A stretch of 64,000 nucleotides of DNA from assembly GCA_963715285.1 (NCBI GenBank), contig CAVQRU010000002.1:310001-374000 (forward strand), read 5' to 3'. Source of the stretch: Sva-07 sp963715285. GTDB taxonomy: Bacteria > Actinomycetota > Acidimicrobiia > Acidimicrobiales > Ilumatobacteraceae. The notes under the pieces are model-generated. The model worked only from the letters and a program-made list of their open reading frames with translations, made no database searches and was not told the origin of the DNA. Below, one piece after another: positions 1 through 7,379 of this stretch; the stretch's first letter is position 1; each line of letters starts with the position of its first letter. The translations under genes were made by a program, and so were the position numbers.

Positions 1-1209
1 ACCGTCGACGGCAGCGGCTCGATCACCATCTTCTCCGAGGCCGGCGGCGACCTCGTCATCGACCTCGTCGGCACGTACACCGGCGAGGCCGCGGCCCCGG
101 CTACAACCGGCCTGTTCGTGCCGATGGTGACGCCGACACGCATCGTCGACACGCGCAACGCAGCGCTGAACCCCCTCGGCGGCACCACCCGTCCCGAGCC
201 CGGCTGGACCTTCGAGGTGCCGGTCGCGGGCAACGCGGCATTCGGAACGGCGAACGTGTCCGCCGTCGCACTGAACGCCACCAGCGTCGACACGATCACC
301 ACCGGCTACATCACGGTCGGCACCGCGGGCACCGTGGCCCCCGGAGCCAAGCCCACGACGTCGACGATGAACGTGGTTCGCCCCGCCCAGGTCCTCGCCA
401 ATCATGCGATCGTGCCGGTCTCCAGCCGTGGCTTCTCGATGTTCACCGAGTCCGGTGGTGACCTGATCGCGGACCTCGCCGGCTACTTCGTCGGCACGCC
501 GGGCGCCGCCCCGTTCGGCACACCGCTCAACGCTGCCTCACCCACGTGCGCCAGCGGCGCCGTCGGATATCCCTCCACCCCGGTCGGGCCGATCATCTTC
601 GGTTCGTCGCGTGCGTCGGTCGCCAACCTGCAGGCCCGGCTCCTCCAACTCGGATTCTGGAATGCCGGTGCCGACGGTGCCTACGGTCTCACGACCGTCC
701 AGGCCGTGATGGCGTTCCAGAAGTGGAAAGGCCTGCCGGCCACCACGGTGGTCGACACGGCCACCGCTCTCGCACTCAACACGCAGGTGTGCCGTCCACA
801 GCCGGGACGCACGAGCGGAACACTGCTCGAGGTCGACAAGCGCAAGCAGATCGCCTACGTCATCCAGAACGGCACGATGCGCTACATCTTCAACGTGTCG
901 ACCGGCAACGGCAAGAGCTACGACGAGGAAGACCAGAAGAACGCCGGCAATCGGGTCATCGGGGTGGCCACCACGCCGAGCGGCACCTTCCGGACCTACC
1001 GGGAGAGTGACATCGCACGCTACGAGGGCGACCTCGGCACGCTGTACCGCCCGAAGTTCATCGTCGGCGGCGTCGCGGTGCACGGGGCCCGGAGTGTGCC
1101 GAACTATCCCGCCTCGCACGGATGCGTGCGTGTCGTGAACCCGGTGATGGACCTGATCTGGGGTCAGAACCTCCTGCCGCTGCGCTCGACCGTGTGGATC
1201 CACGACTGA
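1..1209 (+). CDS. Exported L,D-transpeptidase with peptidoglycan-binding domain (5' end missing)
   Basis: The reading frame is open from base 1, so the start lies left of the window; 402 residues are visible. The N-terminal part holds two copies of a beta-rich module, each ending in a Gly-Gly-Asp-Leu motif followed by a Gly-Tyr/Thr-Tyr turn. Next comes a peptidoglycan-binding type 1 domain (around 600-780, with LQARLLQLGFW and AVMAFQKWKGL) and a C-terminal YkuD domain with the active-site motif SHGCVR near base 1120. YkuD enzymes make 3-3 cross-links in peptidoglycan outside the membrane, or attach proteins to it. It ends -His-Asp-stop inside a hairpin shared with the convergent gene. The catalytic Cys and His are present, so the visible domain looks functional. 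Confidence 0.88.
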   Translation, partial: TVDGSGSITIFSEAGGDLVIDLVGTYTGEAAAPATTGLFVPMVTPTRIVDTRNAALNPLGGTTRPEPGWTFEVPVAGNAAFGTANVSAVALNATSVDTITTGYITVGTAGTVAPGAKPTTSTMNVVRPAQVLANHAIVPVSSRGFSMFTESGGDLIADLAGYFVGTPGAAPFGTPLNAASPTCASGAVGYPSTPVGPIIFGSSRASVANLQARLLQLGFWNAGADGAYGLTTVQAVMAFQKWKGLPATTVVDTATALALNTQVCRPQPGRTSGTLLEVDKRKQIAYVIQNGTMRYIFNVSTGNGKSYDEEDQKNAGNRVIGVATTPSGTFRTYRESDIARYEGDLGTLYRPKFIVGGVAVHGARSVPNYPASHGCVRVVNPVMDLIWGQNLLPLRSTVWIHD

Positions 1210-1233
1210 TCCACCGAGGCGTGGTCAGTCGTG
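1201..1233. terminator. Bidirectional hairpin spanning both stop codons
   Basis: CACGACTGA (1201-1209) pairs with TCAGTCGTG (1225-1233), extended inward by CCAC/GTGG around the loop CGAGGC. The outer arms are the last three codons (His-Asp-stop) of the two convergent genes. There is no T-tract, so termination is inferred from the strong hairpin and the convergent layout. Confidence 0.6.
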
Positions 1234-1656
1234 CAGCCCTGCGTTCTTGGAGCGCAGCCGCGCCACGAGGGTCTCGATGACGTGCATGGCGATGCCGGGC
1301 TCCTCCCGCAGGAGCGCCCGCATGTTCCAGGCCGACAGCCCGAACGTCTCCATGTCGGACGTCGCAACGATGCCTGCCGACCGCGGACTCCCGTCGAGCA
1401 CGCTCATTTCGCCGAAGTAGTCGCCGGGTCCGAACGTCGCCACCACTTGGTCGTTGATCTTCGCCTCGGCGCTGCCGCTGACGACCGCGTAGAGGCGACC
1501 GAATCGGCCCGAGGAGTCGGCGTCGATCACCGAGTCGCCGGCGCGGAAGGCGAACGGTTTGGTCTGGGCCGCGATCCGCCCGAGGGCGGCGTCGTCGAGC
1601 CCCTCGAAGAGGCTGACCGTGCGCAATGCGGCGATCACCCGATCGTCCTGTCTCAT
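1225..1656 (-). CDS. Cyclic nucleotide-binding domain protein
   Basis: 143 residues, essentially one cNMP-binding domain. The phosphate-binding cassette is clear (GDYFGEMSVLDGSPRSAG, around residues 75-95), with the conserved Gly-Glu and the Arg before Ser-Ala. There is no DNA-binding helix-turn-helix or enzymatic domain, so it is a stand-alone cAMP/cGMP sensor or regulatory subunit. The start is an ATG preceded by GGGAG at good spacing. It is convergent with the transpeptidase and divergent from merR. The ligand and partner cannot be told from sequence. Confidence 0.85.
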   Translation of the reverse strand: MRQDDRVIAALRTVSLFEGLDDAALGRIAAQTKPFAFRAGDSVIDADSSGRFGRLYAVVSGSAEAKINDQVVATFGPGDYFGEMSVLDGSPRSAGIVATSDMETFGLSAWNMRALLREEPGIAMHVIETLVARLRSKNAGLHD

Positions 1657-1695
1657 GTGTTCTCCCTGCTGTCCGGTTCAGGACACTAACGACTG

Positions 1696-1724
1696 TTGAC
1701 TCGGCGCGCGGAACTCCGTAGTCT
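1696..1724 (+). promoter_or_regulatory. Sigma70-type promoter of merR-gcvT
   Basis: TTGACT (1696-1701) and TAGTCT (1719-1724) are separated by exactly 17 bp. The predicted transcription start, about 1731, coincides with the first base of a dyad operator. It would drive merR and the overlapping gcvT. Confidence 0.65.
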
Positions 1725-1730
1725 GCTCGT

Positions 1731-1760
1731 CTCACAGTGGCGTAGTTACGAACCTGTGAG
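1731..1760. promoter_or_regulatory. 30-bp dyad, probable MerR operator
   Basis: CTCACAG (1731-1737) is mirrored by CTGTGAG (1754-1760), and the inner CGTA (1741-1744) by TACG (1747-1750), all centred on 1745.5. It sits right at the predicted merR transcription start. Two nested palindromic half-sites fit a dimeric MerR-type protein, so autoregulation is the simplest reading. A structured 5' leader of the mRNA is the alternative. Confidence 0.6.
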
Positions 1761-1819
1761 ATCGTGCGGCGTGTTCGGACACGTTCGTGATGTTGGGCGA
1801 AGCGAACCGGAGGCTTTCC

Positions 1820-2299
1820 GTGCAGGACACACCAGACCACCAGACCGAGATCCCCGACGAACTCGGGTTCAGCGGTACCCAGACAGCAAAGGTGGTCGGG
1901 ATCTCGTATCGCCAGCTCGACTACTGGGCGCGCACCGACCTGATCCGCCCATCGCTCACCGATGCCACCGGCAGCGGGAGTCGTCGTCTGTACTCCTACA
2001 ACGATCTGCTCGAGCTGAAGGCGATCAAGAAGCTGCTCGATGCCGGGATCAAGCTCGAACAGGTCCGCAAGGTCTTCAGCTTCCTGCGTGAGCAGATGAA
2101 CACCGACATCGCGGCGGCTCACATCGTCATCGACGGTGGCAGCGTCATGCTGTGCGACGGGGACCAGCTCGTCGACGTGCTCAAGAACGGCCAAGGTGTC
2201 CTGAACGTCCTGTCGCTCGGGGGCGTTCGTGACGAGCTCGAGGCTGATCTCGGGCCGATGTCGACGGAGCCGACCGACCTCCACCGCCGCACCGGATGA
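1820..2299 (+). CDS. MerR-family transcriptional regulator (Rv1828-like)
   Basis: 159 residues from a GTG start chosen because GGAGG (1809-1813) lies 6 nt upstream; an ATG at 1787 would extend it but lacks this site. The N-terminal winged helix-turn-helix is recognisable (SGTQTAKVVGISYRQLDYWA, then the Ser-Arg-Arg-Leu-Tyr-Ser-Tyr wing), followed by a linking helix and a small C-terminal domain without metal-binding Cys. This layout matches the mycobacterial Rv1828/Rv1830 MerR proteins, which also sit beside glycine-cleavage genes. The last codon overlaps gcvT in ATGA, so the two are translationally coupled. It likely regulates itself through the dyad at 1731-1760 and perhaps gcvT; the effector is unknown. 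Confidence 0.85.
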   Translation: MQDTPDHQTEIPDELGFSGTQTAKVVGISYRQLDYWARTDLIRPSLTDATGSGSRRLYSYNDLLELKAIKKLLDAGIKLEQVRKVFSFLREQMNTDIAAAHIVIDGGSVMLCDGDQLVDVLKNGQGVLNVLSLGGVRDELEADLGPMSTEPTDLHRRTG

Positions 2300-3348
2300 C
2301 CCTGCAGGAGTCTCCGCTCGACGCCGAACACCGCGCCCTCGGGGCCACCATGGTGGAGTTCGGCGGCTGGGAGATGCCGATCGCGTATCCGAGCGGCACC
2401 ATCGAGGAGCACCTCGCGTGTCGAAACCGTGCGGTGATGTTCGACGTGTCGCACCTCGGCACCGTGCGGCTCGGGGGCGCCGACGCCCACGACACCCTGC
2501 AGTCGACGCTCACCAACGATCTCACCAAGATCGCACCCGGCCGGGCCCAGTACACCCACCTCCTCGACGCTGACGATGCGTCGGTGGTCGACGACATCAT
2601 CGTCTGGTGGCATCCGGACGGTGAGACGTTCGACGTGATGCCGAACGCGTCCAACACTGCCGGTGTCCGGTCGGCGATCGGCGGGACCGACACCACCAGG
2701 TCGCGCGCGGTGATCGCCGTCCAGGGCCCCGAGGCGAAACGACTGGTTGCATCGGTGTTCCCGGAGGCTGGCGCCATCGGCCGTTTCCGTGTCGCCGACG
2801 CCACGTGGAGCGGCCTTCCGTGCACGTTCGCCGGAACCGGCTACACCGGCGAGGCCGGTGTCGAGATCGCGGTTCCGGCCGAGGGGGCGGCCGACTTGTG
2901 GAAAGCCCTCCTCGCGGCCGACATCCCACCGGCGGGGCTCGGGGCCCGCGACACGTTGCGGCTCGAGGCTGCCCTTCCGTTGCACGGTCACGAACTCGGT
3001 GCCGGCATCACGTCGCTGCAGGCCGGGCTCGGCTGGGTCGTGGCGTGGGACAAACCCGCCTTCGTCGGCCGGGACGCGGCGCTCGCCGAACGAGCGCGCG
3101 GCGTCGAGCGGCACCTCGTCGGCGTCGCCACCGAGGGCCGAAGGCCGGCGCGCGCCGGTTGCAGCGTGCTGGTCGACGGCGTCGCCGTGGGCGAGGTCAC
3201 CAGCGGTAACTTCTCACCGGTACTCGGTCACGGCATCGCGCTCGCGTTCGTACCACCGACCGTCGACGTCGGTGCCCACGTGCTGATCGATGTCCGTGGG
3301 AAGCCGCTCGTCGGCACCGTGGTCGCCACGCCGTTCGTGAGCCGCTGA
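2296..3348 (+). CDS. gcvT: Aminomethyltransferase (glycine cleavage T protein)
   Basis: 350 residues, close to the usual 360. GcvT takes the aminomethyl group from the lipoyl arm of GcvH, releases ammonia and makes 5,10-methylene-tetrahydrofolate. The N-terminal folate-binding domain begins EFGGWEMPIAYPSG and carries the MFDVSHLG signature; the C-terminal barrel domain starts around residue 265. The ATG overlaps the merR stop (ATGA). gcvP is about 0.8 kb away on the other strand and no gcvH is present in the window, so the system is split over several transcripts. Confidence 0.9.
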   Translation: MTLQESPLDAEHRALGATMVEFGGWEMPIAYPSGTIEEHLACRNRAVMFDVSHLGTVRLGGADAHDTLQSTLTNDLTKIAPGRAQYTHLLDADDASVVDDIIVWWHPDGETFDVMPNASNTAGVRSAIGGTDTTRSRAVIAVQGPEAKRLVASVFPEAGAIGRFRVADATWSGLPCTFAGTGYTGEAGVEIAVPAEGAADLWKALLAADIPPAGLGARDTLRLEAALPLHGHELGAGITSLQAGLGWVVAWDKPAFVGRDAALAERARGVERHLVGVATEGRRPARAGCSVLVDGVAVGEVTSGNFSPVLGHGIALAFVPPTVDVGAHVLIDVRGKPLVGTVVATPFVSR

Positions 3349-3368
3349 CCGCCGGCTCGCCGGTCAGC
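3344..3368. terminator. Bidirectional hairpin over convergent stop codons
   Basis: GCTGACCG (3344-3351) pairs with CGGTCAGC (3361-3368) around a 9-nt loop. Both TGA stops (gcvT and the minus-strand gene) lie inside the stem. No T-run follows, so termination is inferred from structure and position. Confidence 0.55.
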
Positions 3369-4134
3369 CCGAGGTGCCCGACGACTCGGTGGGGCGCTGC
3401 TTCGCTGCGGTCTTCTTCGCTGCGCTCTTCTTCGCTCCGGTCTTCTTTGCCGGACTCTTCTTCGCTGCGGTCTTCTTCGCGGCGGTCTTCTTCGCTCCGG
3501 TCTTCTTCGCGGCGGTCTTCGTTGCGGCGGTCTTCGTTGCGCTGGTGCTCTTCGCTGCGCGCTTCTCGGCGGTCTCCGTCGCCGGCTCGGGCTCGTCCGG
3601 TGCAGGACGACGTGTGACGGCCACGATCGATCGGTCGGGTTCGGCGCTGGCCGGGGGAGTGGACCGCATGCCGGGAACGCGGAATCCGCCGAACAGCCCG
3701 CCTGCGGACTCGGCCAGCTGCGTGAGCGGGCTGAGGCGGTGCGAGATCTCGCCGAGCACCTCGGAGAACTGCCCGATCTGGGCGGGCAGCTGAGCGAAGG
3801 CCGGCGTGCTCAACGTTTCCGCCAGCCGGTTGAGCCCCGGGGCCACCGCCATCGCCGGCCCACTCACCACCTGCATCATCTCGTCGGCGGCCTTCACCGT
3901 TCGGGTCACCTGCGGGATCGCCGCCCGGATCGGCTCCTCGACATCGGCGAGGAGACTGTTGATCCGTTCGGAGCTCTCGTTGAGGTTGGCCATCGTCCGG
4001 TTGAAGTTCTCGACGCCCTTGAGGAACTCGTCGACCCCTTTACGGAACTGCTCGAGTGAACGCACGGTGCCCGACAACGGCGTCACGAAGAGGGTGAACA
4101 GGTCTGCGAGTGGGTCAGTGCGGTCCTCGGCCAT
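3364..4134 (-). CDS. Hypothetical protein with histone-H1-like Lys/Ala tail
   Basis: 256 residues. Residues 1-150 are largely helical with a heptad-like part (about 25-90) and a Phe/Gly-rich end. A Pro/Glu linker follows, and residues 191-246 are repeats built on Ala-Ala-Lys-Lys-Thr, like the tails of histone H1 and of mycobacterial Hup/HBHA. Such tails bind DNA or other polyanions. The N-terminal part resembles cell-envelope or phasin-like helical proteins more than a DNA-binding fold, so I do not assign a function. It is downstream of gcvP on the same strand (35-nt gap) and convergent with gcvT. Confidence 0.75.
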   Translation of the reverse strand: MAEDRTDPLADLFTLFVTPLSGTVRSLEQFRKGVDEFLKGVENFNRTMANLNESSERINSLLADVEEPIRAAIPQVTRTVKAADEMMQVVSGPAMAVAPGLNRLAETLSTPAFAQLPAQIGQFSEVLGEISHRLSPLTQLAESAGGLFGGFRVPGMRSTPPASAEPDRSIVAVTRRPAPDEPEPATETAEKRAAKSTSATKTAATKTAAKKTGAKKTAAKKTAAKKSPAKKTGAKKSAAKKTAAKQRPTESSGTSG

Positions 4135-4169
4135 TGCGTCAACCTACCGATCGGGCGACGCCGCAGGGG

Positions 4170-7070
4170 TCATCCGACCGCAGCCGCGTAGGCCTCCAGG
4201 GGTTCGCAGGAGCAGACGAGGTTCCGGTCGCCCTGTGCACCATCGATGCGGGACACCGCCGGGAAGTACTTCGCCGCTCGCAGGCCCGGCACGGGGAACG
4301 CACCGAGTTCTCGCGAATACACCCGATCCCAGTCGCCCAGCAGGTCCTCGGCGGTGTGCGGGGCGTGGTGGAGCGGGCTGTCCTCGTGGGCCCATTCGCC
4401 ATTGCCGACGCGGTCGATCTCGGCCCGGATCGCGATCATCGCGTCGCAGAACCGGTCGAGTTCGCGCAGCGACTCGCTCTCGGTCGGCTCGACCATCAAC
4501 GTGCCGGCAACCGGAAAACTCATCGTGGGTGCGTGGAAGCCGTAGTCCATCAAACGCTTCGCGACGTCGTCGACGGTGACCCCGGTGGCCTTCGTGATCG
4601 GGCGGAGGTCGAGGATGCACTCGTGTGCGACCCGTCCGCCAGTGCCGCGGTAGAGCACCGGGAAGTGGGGGTCGAGGCGCTCGGCGATGTAGTTGGCCGC
4701 GACGATCGCCACGGTCGTCGCCGTGGTGAGCCCGGCGCCGCCCATCATCTCGATGTACATCCACGGGATCGGCAGGATGCCCGCCGAGCCGTACGGTGCC
4801 GCCGACACCGCGCCGACCGGCTGGTCGGTTCGCAACGGGTGACCGGGCAGGTACTCCGCCAAATGAGCACGAACGCCGATCGGGCCGACGCCCGGCCCGC
4901 CACCGCCGTGCGGGATGCAGAACGTCTTGTGGAGGTTGAGGTGGCTCACGTCGGCCCCGAACTCCCCGGGACGGGCGTGCCCGACGAGCGCGTTGAGGTT
5001 CGCGCCGTCGACGTACACCTGGCCGCCGGCGGCATGGATCAGCGAGCACAGCTCGCCGACCTCGGCCTCGAACACGCCATGGGTGGAGGGGTAGGTGATC
5101 ATCGTCGCCGCCAAACGGTCGTCGACATCGGCGATCTTGGCGCGCACGTCGTCGAGGTCGACGTTGCCGGCGTCGTCGCAGGCGACGACGACCACGTCCA
5201 TGCCCGCCATGACCGCGCTGGCGGCGTTGGTGCCGTGCGCGCTCGACGGAATCAGACAGACGGTGCGCTGGTCGTCGCCACGGGCACGGTGGTAGGCGCG
5301 GATGGCGAGGAGTCCGGCATATTCACCCTGGCTGCCGGCGTTGGGCTGCAGGCTGACGGCGTCATAGCCGGTGATCGTCGCCAATCGGCCCTCGAGATCA
5401 TCGATCATCTCGAGGTATCCCTGCACCTGGTCGACGGGTGCGAACGGATGGATGTCGGCGAACTCGGGCCAGGTGATCGGGACCATCTCGGAGGTGGCGT
5501 TGAGCTTCATCGTGCACGACCCCAGCGGGATCATCGTGCGATCGAGCGCGAGATCCTTGTCGCTGAGGCGACGGAGATAGCGCAGCATTTCGTGCTCGCT
5601 GTGGTAGCGGTCGAACACCGATTGCGTGAGGAAGTCGTCACTGCGACGACGCTCGGCGGGCAGACCGTCGGCGACGGAGTCGGGGTCGTCGGGAAGTCGG
5701 CCACCGAGCGCACCGACGATCGATTTCACGTCGTCGAGACCGGTGGTCTCGTCGAAGCTGAGGCCGACGGTGCGGTCGTCGACTCGCCGGATGTTGTAGC
5801 CGGCGGTCAGGGCGGCGGCGACGGCGTCGTCGGCCGATGCGACCGTGACGGTCACGGTGTCGAACCAGTCGTCGTTGCGCAGTTCCAGGCCTCCTGCGCG
5901 GAGCCCGGCAGCGGCGACCGAGGTGATCCGCTGCACCCGCTCGGCGATGCGTTCGAGTCCGTTGCGGCCGTGCCACGCGGCGTAGAGCCCGGCGATGTTG
6001 GCGAGCAGGACCTGGGCCGTACAGATGTTCGAGGTCGCCTTCTCGCGTCGGATGTGCTGTTCTCGGGTCTGCAACGCCAGGCGCAGCGCCGGACGGCCCT
6101 CGGTGTCCGTGCTCACCCCGACGATCCGCCCGGGCATCGCACGCGCTGCCCGATCGTGGGCGGCGATGAACGCCGCGTGCGGGCCACCGAAACCCATCGG
6201 CACTCCGAACCGCTGGGCTGATCCGATGGCGATGTCGGCGCCGATGTGGCCCGGGGGAGTGGTGAGGACGCACGCGAGCAGGTCGGTGGCCACGACGGCG
6301 ATCCCGCCGAGTTGGTGGACGGCATCGATCGCGGAGGTCCAATCGGTGACGGAACCCGATGACGTCGGCAGGCTGAACAGTGCGCCGAACACACCGCCAT
6401 CGACCGCGAGATCGGCCACATCACCGACGACGAGTTCGATACCGACCGGTTCCGCCCTGGTGGTGAGCACGGCGATCGTCTGTGGGTGGGTGTCGTGGTG
6501 CACGAGGAACCGGTTGGACGACGACTTCGACTGCCGCCGAGCCATCGTCATCGCCTCGGCCGCGGCGGTCGCCTCGTCGAGCAGTGATGCGTTCGCGACG
6601 TCGAGGCCCGTGAGCTCGGTGATCAGCGTCTGGAAGTTGAGGAGCGCCTCGAGGCGTCCCTGGCTGATCTCCGGCTGGTAGGGCGTGTAGGCCGTGTACC
6701 AGGCCGGGTTCTCCAGCACGTTGCGAGCGATCACCGGGGGAGTGATCGTGCCCGAGTATCCCATCCCGATCAGGCTGGTGACCCGATGGTTCCTCGCCGC
6801 GATGCGGCGCAGCCGGTCGACTGCCTCACCTTCGCTCACGCCACCGGGGAGATCGAGCGGTCGAGCGGCGATGATCGATGCCGGCATCGTCTGTTCGAGC
6901 AACTCGGCGGCGGTCGAGGCCCCGATGGTGGCCAGCATCTGCGCCACGTCGTCGGGGCTGGGGCCGATGTGGCGCCGGGTGAACTCGTCGGGCTCGATCA
7001 GCCGATCGAGGGGGATCGGCACACGATCACCGGTCACGGGGTGTGGTGACGCATTGGACGTTGGGGACAC
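4170..7070 (-). CDS. gcvP: Glycine dehydrogenase (decarboxylating), P protein
   Basis: 966 residues, the normal length for single-chain GcvP. It decarboxylates glycine with PLP and passes the aminomethyl group to lipoyl-GcvH. The N-terminal half has the FTRRHIGPS signature; the C-terminal half has the PLP lysine K715 in HLNLHKTF followed by a glycine-rich loop. I chose GTG at 7070 because AGGAGG lies 7 nt upstream. A longer frame reaching 7217 would run back through the riboswitch and is not credible. Expression should respond to glycine through the tandem aptamer at 7094-7308. Confidence 0.93.
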   Translation of the reverse strand: MSPTSNASPHPVTGDRVPIPLDRLIEPDEFTRRHIGPSPDDVAQMLATIGASTAAELLEQTMPASIIAARPLDLPGGVSEGEAVDRLRRIAARNHRVTSLIGMGYSGTITPPVIARNVLENPAWYTAYTPYQPEISQGRLEALLNFQTLITELTGLDVANASLLDEATAAAEAMTMARRQSKSSSNRFLVHHDTHPQTIAVLTTRAEPVGIELVVGDVADLAVDGGVFGALFSLPTSSGSVTDWTSAIDAVHQLGGIAVVATDLLACVLTTPPGHIGADIAIGSAQRFGVPMGFGGPHAAFIAAHDRAARAMPGRIVGVSTDTEGRPALRLALQTREQHIRREKATSNICTAQVLLANIAGLYAAWHGRNGLERIAERVQRITSVAAAGLRAGGLELRNDDWFDTVTVTVASADDAVAAALTAGYNIRRVDDRTVGLSFDETTGLDDVKSIVGALGGRLPDDPDSVADGLPAERRRSDDFLTQSVFDRYHSEHEMLRYLRRLSDKDLALDRTMIPLGSCTMKLNATSEMVPITWPEFADIHPFAPVDQVQGYLEMIDDLEGRLATITGYDAVSLQPNAGSQGEYAGLLAIRAYHRARGDDQRTVCLIPSSAHGTNAASAVMAGMDVVVVACDDAGNVDLDDVRAKIADVDDRLAATMITYPSTHGVFEAEVGELCSLIHAAGGQVYVDGANLNALVGHARPGEFGADVSHLNLHKTFCIPHGGGGPGVGPIGVRAHLAEYLPGHPLRTDQPVGAVSAAPYGSAGILPIPWMYIEMMGGAGLTTATTVAIVAANYIAERLDPHFPVLYRGTGGRVAHECILDLRPITKATGVTVDDVAKRLMDYGFHAPTMSFPVAGTLMVEPTESESLRELDRFCDAMIAIRAEIDRVGNGEWAHEDSPLHHAPHTAEDLLGDWDRVYSRELGAFPVPGLRAAKYFPAVSRIDGAQGDRNLVCSCEPLEAYAAAVG

Positions 7071-7093
7071 AGGGAGGCCTCCTGGCGGTTCGA

Positions 7094-7308
7094 CTTCCCC
7101 GGCTGTCATCGATACCTGAGAGTTTCGCCGTGACCCTGCGGTCCCGGTTTTCCCCGTCGGTGGCCGACTGGTCTCGGTCTCGTGACCGACGTGGTACCAG
7201 CTGACACTTTCCAGCATGCCTCACCCGGGCGGTCCGTGGGCCTGAGAGATTCCGGGGAGGTTGCTCCTTCGGCGTCGCCGGCGAACGACGACTCTCCCGC
7301 TCGGGTGG
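7094..7308 (-). promoter_or_regulatory. Tandem glycine riboswitch upstream of gcvP
   Basis: Read on the minus strand, aptamer 1 (about 7232-7308) has GCGGGAGAG, then CGCCGAAGGAGCAA, then CTCTCAGGC. Aptamer 2 (about 7094-7222) has CTGGAAAGTGTC, an ACCGACGGGG segment, then ACTCTCAGGTATCGATGACAG. These are the conserved blocks of both halves of the gcvT-type glycine riboswitch. It ends about 24 nt before the gcvP GTG, close to the Shine-Dalgarno, so control of translation initiation is more likely than a terminator, which I do not see. Confidence 0.92.
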
Positions 7309-7379
7309 AACGGCGATTCAGTTGTCCGCGCAGCGTATCCGCGCCGGTTGACGCTCCGGTGCATCCGGCTGCCGACAGG

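Noticed and set aside
4110..6221. Long plus-strand open frame opposite gcvP
   Set aside because: It lies wholly antisense to gcvP in a GC-rich region with few stops; composition is Arg/Asp/Val-rich without any domain.
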